Of a DNA stretch of 64,000 nucleotides, positions 8,287 to 16,934 are shown piece by piece (positions within the stretch are counted from its first letter, which is position 1; each line of letters starts with the position of its first letter). The DNA lies in assembly GCA_024742285.1 (NCBI GenBank), contig JANSYR010000010.1:62001-126000 (forward strand). Direction: 5' to 3'. The stretch comes from a bacterium. GTDB lineage: Bacteria > Myxococcota_A > UBA9160 > UBA4427. The notes under the pieces were generated by a model that was not told where the DNA came from, made no database searches, and worked only from the letters and a program-made list of their open reading frames with translations. Made by a program: the position numbers and the translations under genes.

Positions 8287-9474
8287 TTGATCCTCGACAT
8301 CTTCTCCGAGCTGCAGCGCGCGCTGCCCCCTGGTCAGGTCGCCGACGCGGCCTTCGAGGGGCGGATCCTCGAAGACGCGATCGAGCAGGCGAAGCTCGCC
8401 GACGCGCTGGGCTTCGGCTGTTGGTGGACCGTCGAGCACCACGGGGCGACCGAATTCTCCTACAGCTCGTCCCCCGAAATGATGCTCGCCGTCCTCTCCC
8501 AGCACACGGAACGGATCCATCTCGGGCATTCCGGCGTGCTCGCCCCCTTCAACATCAACCACCCGCTCCGGGTCGCCGAGCGCGCGGCGTTCCTCGACCA
8601 GGTGAGTGGCGGGCGTCTCGAGCTCGGACTGGCGCGTTCCGGCGGAACCGAGTGGGAAGCCTTCGAGGTCGATCCGGACTCGTCGCGCGATCAGCTTCGG
8701 GAAGCGCTGACGATGATCCCGCGGATGTGGACCCAGGACGCGTTCGAGTGGAAGAGCGAGCACGTGAAGATCCCGCCGAGGAACGTCGTGCCCAAGCCCG
8801 TGCAGTCGCCGCATCCGCCGCTCTGGCAGACGGCGACGAGCCCGGAGTCGTTCCGGATGGCGGGCGAGCTCGGCGTGGGCGCCCTCGCGACGACCCTCGT
8901 GTCTCCCCTCGATACCCTGGCTCTGATGCTCCGGGAGTACGACAAGGGGCTCGAGTCGGCGAAGCCGGTCGGGAAATTCGTGAACGCCCAGCGCTCGGTC
9001 TTCACGTTCATGCACTGTTGTGATTCGCGGGACGACGCGATCGAGTCCGGGGCCGCGGAGGCGGTGCTCTGGTTCATCAACGCTGCGCCGACGGTCTTCC
9101 ACGTCCCGAGAGATACGTGGATCGACGCGATCCGAGGCGACCTCAAGGACTCGGCGCCGTCGAGCGATGCCGCGCTCGACGCACCCGAGATCTACGACGA
9201 CCTCGACCTGAACGATCCGATTCCGGTGATCGCGCTCCTGAATCGGCAGCTCGCCGGGCAGCCGCTCGATCCGGAGGAGGTCTTCGAGGTGATGGAACCG
9301 ATTCCGTCGGTCGTGATCGGTGACGTCGACGCCTGCGAGGCCAAGCTGCGCGGCTACCAGTCGATCGGATGCGACCGGCTGATGTGCCTCATGCAGATGG
9401 GACACGTGAGTCAGGAGAGCGTGATGCGCAGCATCCGCCTGACGGGTGAGCACCTGATTCCGAAGTTCGCCTGA
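8287..9474 (+). CDS. LLM class flavin-dependent oxidoreductase
   Basis: A 395-residue bacterial-luciferase-like protein. The N terminus LDIFSELQRA followed by LADALGFGCWWTVEHHG is the beta-1/beta-2 pattern of the luciferase TIM barrel, and GRLELGLARSGGTEWEAF is the conserved flavin-binding stretch. These enzymes use FMNH2 or F420 for oxygenation or hydride transfer. No flavin reductase sits next to it. The start is a TTG with GGAGG 7 nt upstream. It is divergent from the VOC gene and lies 52 bp upstream of a TesB thioesterase in the same direction, probably one unit. Substrate unknown. Confidence 0.88.
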   Translation: MILDIFSELQRALPPGQVADAAFEGRILEDAIEQAKLADALGFGCWWTVEHHGATEFSYSSSPEMMLAVLSQHTERIHLGHSGVLAPFNINHPLRVAERAAFLDQVSGGRLELGLARSGGTEWEAFEVDPDSSRDQLREALTMIPRMWTQDAFEWKSEHVKIPPRNVVPKPVQSPHPPLWQTATSPESFRMAGELGVGALATTLVSPLDTLALMLREYDKGLESAKPVGKFVNAQRSVFTFMHCCDSRDDAIESGAAEAVLWFINAAPTVFHVPRDTWIDAIRGDLKDSAPSSDAALDAPEIYDDLDLNDPIPVIALLNRQLAGQPLDPEEVFEVMEPIPSVVIGDVDACEAKLRGYQSIGCDRLMCLMQMGHVSQESVMRSIRLTGEHLIPKFA

Positions 9475-9526
9475 AGGAACCGGCGTCGCCTTTCCGGCCG
9501 GCCGGTCGCCGCTATCCTGCGCGCCC

Positions 9527-10345
9527 ATGCCGTACGACGTGACCGACTTCCAGAGCTTGATGGCGCTCGAATCCCACGGACCCGACGTCTTCGTGGGGAT
9601 CGGCCCGGCCTATCCCTGGGGCGGCCTCTACGGCGGGCAGGTCGTGGCGCAGGCGCTTCGCGCCGCCTGTCACACCGTCGACGCGGACCATCTGCCGCAC
9701 TCCCTCCACGCGTACTTCATCCGCGCGGGAGACACCGAGGAGCCGATCCGCTTCGAGGTCGATCGAATCCGCAACGGCCGTTCCTTCGTGACCCGCCGCG
9801 TGGTCGCGCGCCAGTCGATCGGGCCGATCCTGAACCTGTCGGCGTCGTTCCAGGTCCGGGAGTCGAACCAGTCGGACGTGCAGACCCAGTCGATGCCCCG
9901 CGTGGCGGCGCCGGAGGACCTCGAGCCGGACCACTGGGGACCGATCCTCTCGCGGCGATCGATCAAGCCCGAGAAGGGCGTACCGCACTCGGCGGCCTGG
10001 CTGAAGATCGCGCAGGAGATCGGGGAGGATCCGATCCTCCAGGCCTGTGGGCTCGCCTACGCCTCGGACGACATCCCGACCGAGGCCGCGAGCCTCGCCC
10101 ATCCGAAGCGCCCCGATCCCTACCACGACGCGGAGAACTACGGCGACGTCTTCGTCGGGGCGAGCCTCGACCACGCGATCTGGTTCCATCGCCCGGGCCG
10201 CCACGACGAGTGGGTGCTCCACGACTTCATGGGGCACGGCGTGACGGGGGCGCGGGGGCTCGGCATCGGGCAGGTCTACGCCCGGGGCGGCGTCCACCTG
10301 GCGACCATCGCGCAGGAAGTCCTGATCCGGGAGAAGACGCGTTAG
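9527..10345 (+). CDS. tesB: Acyl-CoA thioesterase II (TesB-like)
   Basis: A 272-residue double-hotdog thioesterase, near the 286-residue length of E. coli TesB. The N-terminal hotdog has GGLYGGQVVAQALRAA and PHSLHAYFIRAGDTEEPI; the C-terminal hotdog has SLDHAIWFHRP with the catalytic-type Asp, then GARGLGIGQVYARGGVHLAT. It hydrolyses acyl-CoA to fatty acid and CoA. Together with the acyl-CoA synthetases elsewhere in the window it could recycle CoA during lipid breakdown. It follows the LLM gene with a 52-bp gap and converges on the serine-hydrolase gene. Confidence 0.93.
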   Translation: MPYDVTDFQSLMALESHGPDVFVGIGPAYPWGGLYGGQVVAQALRAACHTVDADHLPHSLHAYFIRAGDTEEPIRFEVDRIRNGRSFVTRRVVARQSIGPILNLSASFQVRESNQSDVQTQSMPRVAAPEDLEPDHWGPILSRRSIKPEKGVPHSAAWLKIAQEIGEDPILQACGLAYASDDIPTEAASLAHPKRPDPYHDAENYGDVFVGASLDHAIWFHRPGRHDEWVLHDFMGHGVTGARGLGIGQVYARGGVHLATIAQEVLIREKTR

Positions 10346-10375
10346 GCGTCCCGGCCTTCCGGATCGGCTCCCGAG

Positions 10376-11740
10376 CTAGCTCCGCGTCGCGACCGCGTCG
10401 ACGATCCGAGCGACGAGCCCCTCGATGTCGATCCGGGGACCGCGGTCCACGCCGAGCCGAACGACCACCAGGTCGTGCCGGGGGACGACCATCACGTACT
10501 GTCCCTCGAAGCCCGTCGCGGCGAATACGTCCGGATCGAGCTGCGGCCAGCGGCGCTCGCCTTCGGCGGGGTCGGTGTTCAGCCACCAATGGGCGCCGTA
10601 GATCCCTTCGGTGTTGGTCGGCGTCGGCGTACGCGTGTACTCGATCCAGTGCGGCGAGAGGATCGTCCGGCCCCCGACCCGCCCTCCGTCGAGGTAGAGC
10701 TGCCCGAAGCGGGCCCAGTCCCGGGCGGTCGCGAGCATGTGGGAAGAGCCCACGTACACGCCGCTCGCATCCGGCTCGAGGACCGCGCTCGCCATCCCCG
10801 TCGGACCGAAGAGGGTCTCGTGCGGGAACCGGAGGTAGGCCGCGAGGTCGCCTTCGAAGGCGACCTGGAGCATGGCGTACTGGAGCAGGTTGGTGGTCCC
10901 GCTCGAGTAGCTCCAGAAGGAGTCGGGCGGGCGGGCGATGCCACGGCTGGCCGCATATCGACCGCGGTTCGCCCGCCCGTGGCCGAAGAGCATCTGGATC
11001 GCGTCGGAGCCGGGCGCGTCGTAGCTCTCGTCGAATCGGAGGCCGCTGCTCATCCGGAGCAGCTCGTCCCAGGTGATCGCCTGGCGGGGATCGTTCGGCG
11101 GCCAGTCCGCGAGGGGGACGCGTGCATTCACGTCGAGTCGACCTCGATCTGCCAGGAGGCCGACCATCGCGCTCGTCACGCTCTTCGTCATCGACCATCC
11201 GGCCAGAGGCGTCCGGTGATCGAAGCCTTCTGCGTAGGCTTCGGCGGCGAGGGCACCGCGATGGAACACGACGACGGCGCGGGTCCCGTAGCCCGGCGCC
11301 GATTCCGGGTCGAAGGCGGTCGCGACCGCCGCGTCGAGCGTGGGGTCCGGGTCGAGGACGCGCAGCGGCCGGATCGGGCCGGGCCGCGGGGCGAATCCGA
11401 CGTCGTCCAGCGGCGAAGGCCCGCCGTTCGGATCATCGAGGGTGCAGCCCAGACCTTCGCGATAACGCGCCGTGCTCGGGGCGAAGGCGTTCGCGAACCA
11501 GGCGGTGACGGTTCTCGCCTCGTCGTCTACGACGCCCGGGATCGGGATCGGCACGGGCAGGGGAAGGCTGACCTCCACCGCGTCCTCGGGCGTGCGCCCC
11601 GAGACGAAGACGGCACTACAGAGCCGCTTCGCCACCCAGCCCGTCCCCGCGATCGGCACGTCGCGTTGCCAGACGACGAGCGCGGCGAGCAGGACGAGCA
11701 GAAAGAGGCCGAGGCCCAGAGCGATGCGCGTCTTCGACAT
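10376..11740 (-). CDS. Serine hydrolase, beta-lactamase class C family, membrane anchored
   Basis: A 454-residue protein. Residues about 6-24 are a strongly hydrophobic signal anchor, placing the domain in the periplasm. The penicillin-binding-protein-like catalytic SxxK is Ser183-Lys186 in GWSMTKSVTS, and a Tyr-Ser-Ser motif (SYSSGTTN) supplies the second catalytic element. Such proteins are mostly esterases, peptidases or 6-aminohexanoate-dimer-hydrolase-like amidases rather than true beta-lactamases. The ATG is at 11740 and it is divergent from the LLM gene that begins at 11832. Substrate unknown. Confidence 0.88.
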   Translation of the reverse strand: MSKTRIALGLGLFLLVLLAALVVWQRDVPIAGTGWVAKRLCSAVFVSGRTPEDAVEVSLPLPVPIPIPGVVDDEARTVTAWFANAFAPSTARYREGLGCTLDDPNGGPSPLDDVGFAPRPGPIRPLRVLDPDPTLDAAVATAFDPESAPGYGTRAVVVFHRGALAAEAYAEGFDHRTPLAGWSMTKSVTSAMVGLLADRGRLDVNARVPLADWPPNDPRQAITWDELLRMSSGLRFDESYDAPGSDAIQMLFGHGRANRGRYAASRGIARPPDSFWSYSSGTTNLLQYAMLQVAFEGDLAAYLRFPHETLFGPTGMASAVLEPDASGVYVGSSHMLATARDWARFGQLYLDGGRVGGRTILSPHWIEYTRTPTPTNTEGIYGAHWWLNTDPAEGERRWPQLDPDVFAATGFEGQYVMVVPRHDLVVVRLGVDRGPRIDIEGLVARIVDAVATRS

Positions 11741-11831
11741 GGGGCGGGAGGCTAGTGGGTCCGCGGTGCCCGCCCAAGCGCATGTCTGCGAACGAGGGTC
11801 GCAGCGCGGCGAGAGGGGCTACCGTCGTGGC

Positions 11832-12782
11832 GTGACGCCGCTCGCTCCGGGTCAGATCTCACTGCGCCTCTATCCCCACCGACTTCCGCCGGTCGAGCAG
11901 GTGGAGCAGATGCTCGCCCAGGCCCGGGTGGCGGAACGTGCCGGCTGGGACGGTCTGATGACGAGCGAGCATCACGGCGGCTTTCCCGACTACGTGCCGA
12001 ACCCGCTGCAGCTCGCGGGCTGGCTCCTGGAGGCGACCGATCGGATCTGGGCGGCGGCCTGTCCGTTGCTGCTCCCCCTCTACGCGTGGTCCCACGTCGC
12101 CGAGCAGGTCGCGTGGCTCGCGGCGCGCTTTCCCGAGCGCGTCGGCGTCGGCGTGGCGGTCGGCGGCCTCGCCCAGGATTTCGAGATGGCGGGCCTCGAC
12201 TACGAAGACCGGGGTGCGGTCTTCCGCGCGTCGTTTCCGCTCCTGGCGGAGGCGCTCCGGGGCGAGGCGCAATCGCCGCTCTCGGAGGACGCCGCGATCG
12301 CCGCCACCCGGGAGCGTCCGATTCCGGTCGTGTCGGCCGCTCAGGGGCCGAAGGCGGTCGCGCGGGCGGCGGCGGCGGGAACGGGTGTCCTCTTCGACTC
12401 GCTGCAGACGCTGGTTCGGATGCGGGCGCTCTGCGACGCCTACGAGGAGGCGGGCGGCTCCGGCCCGCGGATCGCGATCCGTCGCGTGTGGCTCGGCCCG
12501 GCGCCCTCCGAGGAGGTCGCCGAGCAGATGGCCTTCTACCGGAGCTACGCACCGGAGGCCGCTCAGGAGCACTGGGGCGACGGCCAGCAGATGATCGCGG
12601 CGGAGGGTGCCGAAGAGGTCGCGGCGGGCCTGCTCCGCGTGGCGCGCGAGGGCGGCGCGGATGCGTTCAACCTCCGCGTCCACGTGAAGGGCATCGAGCC
12701 TTCGCGGGTCGACGAACAGATCGCGCGGGTCGGCGAGGAGCTCCTCCCGATCCTGCGTCAGGAACTGGTCGCCACACGTTAG
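11832..12782 (+). CDS. LLM class flavin-dependent oxidoreductase
   Basis: A 316-residue luciferase-like monooxygenase. The N terminus (ISLRLYPHRLPPVEQVEQML, then ERAGWDGLMTSEHHGG) and the mid-protein FPERVGVGVAVGGLAQDFEM follow the family fold, and PVVSAAQGPKAVARAAAAG is the later flavin phosphate-binding region. It is not closely similar by eye to the other LLM protein at 8287. I chose GTG 11832 because the conserved barrel starts a few residues later and the upstream frame reads as the antisense of the hydrolase. Its stop shares TTAG (12779-12782) with the convergent DsbA/HCCA gene. Cofactor (FMN or F420) and substrate unknown. Confidence 0.87.
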   Translation: MTPLAPGQISLRLYPHRLPPVEQVEQMLAQARVAERAGWDGLMTSEHHGGFPDYVPNPLQLAGWLLEATDRIWAAACPLLLPLYAWSHVAEQVAWLAARFPERVGVGVAVGGLAQDFEMAGLDYEDRGAVFRASFPLLAEALRGEAQSPLSEDAAIAATRERPIPVVSAAQGPKAVARAAAAGTGVLFDSLQTLVRMRALCDAYEEAGGSGPRIAIRRVWLGPAPSEEVAEQMAFYRSYAPEAAQEHWGDGQQMIAAEGAEEVAAGLLRVAREGGADAFNLRVHVKGIEPSRVDEQIARVGEELLPILRQELVATR

Positions 12783-14172
12783 TCGACGGCCCCGAGACGT
12801 CGGCGGATCTCCGCGGCCACCAGCCAGAGCCGATCCTGCCCCCAGACGGAGAGCAGGGTCCGTCCCTCCGCGTCGAGGAGGCGATAGCTGGGTACGCCCC
12901 ACAGACCGAGCTCTTCGTACATCGTCTGCCGGTTCGTCTCGAGCTCCTCGCGCCAGGCGTCGGAGTCGAGATGCTCGCGGGCGGCTTCCCAGTCGAGGCC
13001 GGCGCGCTCGACCACGAAGCGGAGCCCCGCGTCGTCGCCGGTCTTGCGGCCTTCGGCGAAGGCGGCCCGCAGGAACGACGAGAGGTACTCGGCGCCGCGA
13101 CCGGCGTCGCGCGCGAAGGGCCAGAGCGAGAACCCGCGAAGGACCGGCTCGCCGATCGGGTCGTACATGTCGCCGAAGGGGACGCCGATGTGCTCCGCCT
13201 CCCGGATGGCATCGCTCATGATGTAGAGGCCCTTCGCGGCGGGGGCGGGTACGCCCCGCATGACCATCGGCATGACCGGTCGGAGCTCGACCGGAATCCC
13301 GACGCGCCTCGCGAGCTCGATGCTCTCGTCGAAGATGACGGCGGTGTAGGGCGAGCGCAGGGAGGGGTAGATCTCGAGGCGGAGGCGGCCCCGGTTCTGG
13401 ACGGTGCCCGGATCCAGCGGCGGGCGATCGAAGCGAATCGCGTCGTCGCTCCCGGATCGCCGTGCGCCGTAGCGGCTCAGGCGCCGCTCGAGGAGGTAGA
13501 CGCGGTCGACGCCCCAGTACCACTCGCCCCCGTAGAGAAACATTCCGCCGGAATAGTGGCGCCAGCGCGTCCGCAGCGCGTTGCCCGCTTCGATGGCGGC
13601 GCGCCGGGCGGCTTCGCTCGCGGCGGGGATGCGCGCCTCGAGCTCCGCCAGCCCGCCTCGTCCCCGCGCCACAACGCGCGGCCCGCTTCGAGTGCGACGT
13701 CGAGGAAGCGCGGATCCGCGCGGAGGTCGGTGAGCAGGGCCTCGACCCGGGCGACGCGCTCCACGGGCGGCGCGTCCGCGTCGGCGGGGAAGGAGAGGCC
13801 GTAGTGGGGGGCGACGCTCGCGCTGTCGCGTCTCGCGTAGGCCGCCAGCAGGTCGGGCTCGGGGGCGTAGAGCTTCTCCGCCTGGCCGACCAGGTGGAAG
13901 CGGAACTCGATCTCGAAGCGAGCGGCCAGCTCGGCGGCCGCCTGGATGGCGAGTTCGCTGTAGGCGTCGTCGACCTGGTGGAAGAGATGGACGACGTGGG
14001 GGGCACCGCGGAGCCGTCGAAGACGCTCGGCCACGCCCTGACGCGCGCGGCGCACCTTCGGTACGACGCGCATCACGTTGCGCATGAGGATGCGAACGGC
14101 GTCGGGGGTGTCCTGGCGGCTGGCGGCGCCGGGCTGAGCGGAATCGTCGTTGCGGGTGCCTGCTTCTTCCAT
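12779..14172 (-). pseudogene. Two-domain DsbA/2-hydroxychromene-2-carboxylate isomerase-like protein, frameshifted
   Basis: Two reading frames together make one thioredoxin-fold protein. The 5' part starts at ATG 14172 (GGGAG upstream) and encodes a first DsbA-like domain (VVHLFHQVDDAYSELAIQAA) that runs sensibly up to RALWRGDEAG. The remainder continues without loss in a different frame from LAELEARIPAASEAARRAA, and ends at 12779. The switch lies near 13648-13655 and is repaired by adding one base. The second domain has the HCCA-isomerase hallmarks SLRSPYTAVIFDE, with Ser at the glutathione-activating position, and WGVPSYRLLD...VWGQDRLWLV. In the literal sequence the first frame stops at 13477. 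It may be a real mutation, a sequencing error, or less likely programmed frameshifting. Such domains isomerise CoA or aromatic intermediates using glutathione. Confidence 0.75.
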
Positions 14173-14226
14173 GATCGGACTCCCGGTGCGCCTTTCCTTC
14201 TCGGCTATTCCTCGGCTGTTCCTCGA

Positions 14227-15909
14227 CTACTCCTCGACGAAGGTGTTCTCGCCGAGGCCTTCCAGGACATGCTTCATGACCTTGCCGGTCGCGTTGCGCG
14301 GGAGCGGCTCACGGCGGATCTCGACGAACTCCGGGACCTTGAAGTAGGCCAGGGTTTCCGCGCAGAAGTCGCGAATCGCCTCTTCGGTAGGCGATGCGCC
14401 TTCGTTCGGAACGACGACGGCCTTCACGCGCTGGCCGAGCTCGCGATCGTCCACGCCGTGGACGGCCACCTCCGCGACATCGGGGTGGAGCTCGATCCGG
14501 TTCTCGATCTCGGCGGGATAGATGTTCTCGCCTCCGCGGATGATCATGTCGCGCATCCGGGACTCGATGTGGAGTCGTCCATCGATCAGGCGGCCGAGGT
14601 CACCGGTGTCCACCCAGCGGCCCGGGAGGAAGTTCTCCTCGTTCGCCTTCGGGTTGTTCAGGTACTCGAGCATGACCAGCGGGCTGCGAACGCAGACGCG
14701 TCCCGCCTCGCCGTCGGGGACGTCCTTGCCCTCGTCGTCGACGATCCGGATCTGCACGGTCGGGAGCGGCGGGCCGACGCAGTTCTCGGCCTCGCGGAGC
14801 ATCGCGTTGTTCGCATAGCTCACGAGTCCGCCCGTCTCGCTCGAGCCGTAGCCCGAGCCCACGGCTCCCTCGAGCTGCGGGAACTTCTCGGCCACCGCCC
14901 GTAGGAGCTCCGGGGTCGAGGCCGACCCGCCGACGCCGACGCTGGAGAAACGGCTCGTGTCGAGCTTCTCCATGTCGGGGTGGTCGATCAGGCGGAAGAC
15001 GTGGGTCGTGGCTCCGCTCCAGCTCGTGATGTCCTCGTCGATCGAGAGCTGGATGATGCGCGCCGGGTCGAAACGGCCCATGGGCCAGACGCTCGTGCCG
15101 CCGCCGGCCAGGGTCGCTGTCGTGCTGCCCATCGTGCCCGAGAGGTGGAAGAGCGGGAAGGGCGCCAGAACCGCACCGGGACTTCCCGCCGGCGGCTCGG
15201 TCATCATGCGCCGCGCGCCGATGAAGAAGCTCGACATCGTGAAGGCGACCAGCGTCCGGTGGGAGACGAGCGCGCCCTTCGGCCGGCCGGTCGTGCCCGA
15301 CGTGAAGAGGAGCAGGCAGGGATCGTCCTCCGCGATCGGCGTGTCCGGCAGGGCGGCGTCCGGCGCGAAGGTCCGGATCGTCTCGAAGTCCTGCTCGAAG
15401 GAGACGACGGGCATGCCGGGCTCGCCCTCCATTTCGGCGAGACGCTCCTTCCGACGTTCGTCGACGAGCAGGAGCTTCGGCTTCGCCAGGTCGAGGCCGT
15501 AGCGGATCTCGTCGCCCTGCCACCAGCCGTTCATCGAGATGACGACGCCACCGAGGGAGACCGTGGCCCAGTAGGTGAGGATCCACTCCGGGGCGTTGGC
15601 CGCGAGGATCGCGACGTGGTCGCCCTTGCCGATCCCGTAGCGCTCGCGGAACGCGGCCGCGACGCTCGCGACGTCGGCGAGGTGGTCGTCGTAGGTCCAT
15701 CGGCGGCCGTCGGCGAAGACCATGTAGTCCTTGTCGCCGTGGGCGGCGGAGGCCTGCAGCAGCTCCCGAAGTGACTTCGCGCGATTCTTGTAGACCTGCA
15801 TCGTCTCCCCGAGGACTTCCTCCTCGGCGAGCTCGAAGGGGCTGCCGGGGGCGAGGAGGCGCGCTTCGGCCTCTTCGAGGGAGAGCAGGGCGGGGGCGTC
15901 GCTGGACAT
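14227..15909 (-). CDS. Acyl-CoA synthetase (class I adenylate-forming)
   Basis: A 560-residue AMP-binding enzyme. The adenylate-forming P-loop is LLFTSGTTGRPKGALVSHR, motif A5 is GSGYGSSETGG, the core hinge motif is WVDTGDLGRL, and the C-terminal acyl-transfer Lys lies in PLPRNATGKVMKHVL. It activates a carboxylic acid to an acyl-CoA through an acyl-AMP. ATG 15909 follows an AGGAG about 9 nt away. It is the last intact synthetase gene of a long minus-strand block containing DUF35 and thiolase-fold genes, so its substrate is probably the acid degraded by that block. Chain specificity cannot be read. Confidence 0.93.
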   Translation of the reverse strand: MSSDAPALLSLEEAEARLLAPGSPFELAEEEVLGETMQVYKNRAKSLRELLQASAAHGDKDYMVFADGRRWTYDDHLADVASVAAAFRERYGIGKGDHVAILAANAPEWILTYWATVSLGGVVISMNGWWQGDEIRYGLDLAKPKLLLVDERRKERLAEMEGEPGMPVVSFEQDFETIRTFAPDAALPDTPIAEDDPCLLLFTSGTTGRPKGALVSHRTLVAFTMSSFFIGARRMMTEPPAGSPGAVLAPFPLFHLSGTMGSTTATLAGGGTSVWPMGRFDPARIIQLSIDEDITSWSGATTHVFRLIDHPDMEKLDTSRFSSVGVGGSASTPELLRAVAEKFPQLEGAVGSGYGSSETGGLVSYANNAMLREAENCVGPPLPTVQIRIVDDEGKDVPDGEAGRVCVRSPLVMLEYLNNPKANEENFLPGRWVDTGDLGRLIDGRLHIESRMRDMIIRGGENIYPAEIENRIELHPDVAEVAVHGVDDRELGQRVKAVVVPNEGASPTEEAIRDFCAETLAYFKVPEFVEIRREPLPRNATGKVMKHVLEGLGENTFVEE

Positions 15910-16055
15910 TCGAAAGGACTCCTGATCGCGGGGAGCGGTCGATGGGCTCACGTTCCGGGAGGGCGCGAACTCGATGGGCAGGGATGAGATCCCCGGGCGG
16001 GAGCGGATGGGTAGCTCGCCGTGTGCTCGCAGGGTAGCGAGCGGGTGTCCGGGGC

Positions 16056-16487
16056 TCAGCCGGGGCCCAGGACCGAGCGGTCTCCCTGCTCCATCATCGC
16101 GCGGCAGACCCGCCGCCGGGAGCGCCAGCCCGCCGGCGTCCGGATCAGCTCGTCTTTGTATTCGATCCAGCTCTCGTAGGTCTTGCCCGCGTGCTCGCCC
16201 TTGCCCATGTGCATGACCCGGCAGTAGTGCCGGCTCCGGGCGGTGTCGCCGTCGAGCTCGATCCGGTAGTTGCCGAGCAGGTGCTGGCTCGGACCGCAGC
16301 CGTCGAGGTAGCTGCGGATCGACGTCGTGGCCGCGTCCCGTCCCTGCTGCTGCCACTCGACCCAGTCGATCTCGACGTCGTCGGTGAAGACGTCGGCCAG
16401 GCCCGGCCAGTCCCGCTGGTCCAGGCATTCGGCGTAGCGGTCGAGGGTCGCGATGATCGCGAATCGGTCGTCTGCGGCGTCGCTCAT
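16056..16487 (-). CDS. SnoaL-like / NTF2-fold protein
   Basis: A 143-residue cone-shaped NTF2-fold protein. It begins with the typical helix FAIIATLDRYAECLDQRDWP followed by GLADVFTDDVEIDW, and has RSYLDGCGPSQHLLGNY and the later SWIEYKDELIRTPAGWRSRRR strand pattern. Members act as ketosteroid isomerases, polyketide cyclases or dehydratases; an Asp (DDVEIDW) sits where many of them have a catalytic acid. The ATG at 16487 overlaps the stop of the DUF35 gene as ATGA, so it is translationally coupled to it. A dehydratase or isomerase role on the same substrate is inference. Confidence 0.85.
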   Translation of the reverse strand: MSDAADDRFAIIATLDRYAECLDQRDWPGLADVFTDDVEIDWVEWQQQGRDAATTSIRSYLDGCGPSQHLLGNYRIELDGDTARSRHYCRVMHMGKGEHAGKTYESWIEYKDELIRTPAGWRSRRRVCRAMMEQGDRSVLGPG

Positions 16488-16924
16488 CGGTCGTCTCCGG
16501 AACGGGCAGGTCGGAAGCGCAGCAGCGTTCCCTCGCCGCCGTCGGTCGCCTCGAAGACGGGCTCGACCGCCATCCCGATCTCGATCGCCTCGGGCTGGAC
16601 GTCGACGAGCGTCGACGCCATGTGCACGCCCTCTTCGAGCTCGACGATCACGAGCTTCTGGGGTGTCTCGTCCGAGAAGAGGGGATTGGTCGGCTGGTGG
16701 GCCACGGTGAACGTATGGACGACGCCGCGCCCGGACACCGTCTCCCACGCGAGGGCGTTCGAGAGGCAGCCCGGGCAGTTCGAGCGTGGGTAGAAGATCC
16801 AGCGGCCGCAGTCGGTACAACGCTGGATCCGGACCTCGCCGTCGCGGAGCCCGGCCCAGAAGGGCGCCGAGGTCTCGGTCGCGACGGGAAGGGGCTTCGG
16901 AACGCCCTCGAAGGGATTCGCCAT
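16484..16924 (-). CDS. Zn-ribbon OB-fold protein (DUF35)
   Basis: A 146-residue protein with an N-terminal rubredoxin-like Zn ribbon (Cys36, Cys39, Cys50, Cys53 in CTDCG and CPGC) and a C-terminal OB fold (GVVHTFTVAHQPTNPLF, LVIVELEEG). DUF35 proteins are obligate partners of thiolase-fold enzymes, binding acyl-CoA and shaping the active site. The gene follows the thiolase-fold gene at 16935 by 10 bp and is coupled to the SnoaL-like gene by ATGA. The partner lacks the thiolase Cys, so this pair may form a retro-aldolase complex as in the Ltp2/DUF35 system, which is inference. Confidence 0.92.
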   Translation of the reverse strand: MANPFEGVPKPLPVATETSAPFWAGLRDGEVRIQRCTDCGRWIFYPRSNCPGCLSNALAWETVSGRGVVHTFTVAHQPTNPLFSDETPQKLVIVELEEGVHMASTLVDVQPEAIEIGMAVEPVFEATDGGEGTLLRFRPARSGDDR

Positions 16925-16934
16925 GTCTTCCTCC

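Noticed and set aside
10376-11740. Beta-lactam resistance by the class C-like hydrolase
   Set aside because: SxxK and YSS are shared by many esterases and amidases of this family, and the KTG-type third motif of true beta-lactamases was not seen.
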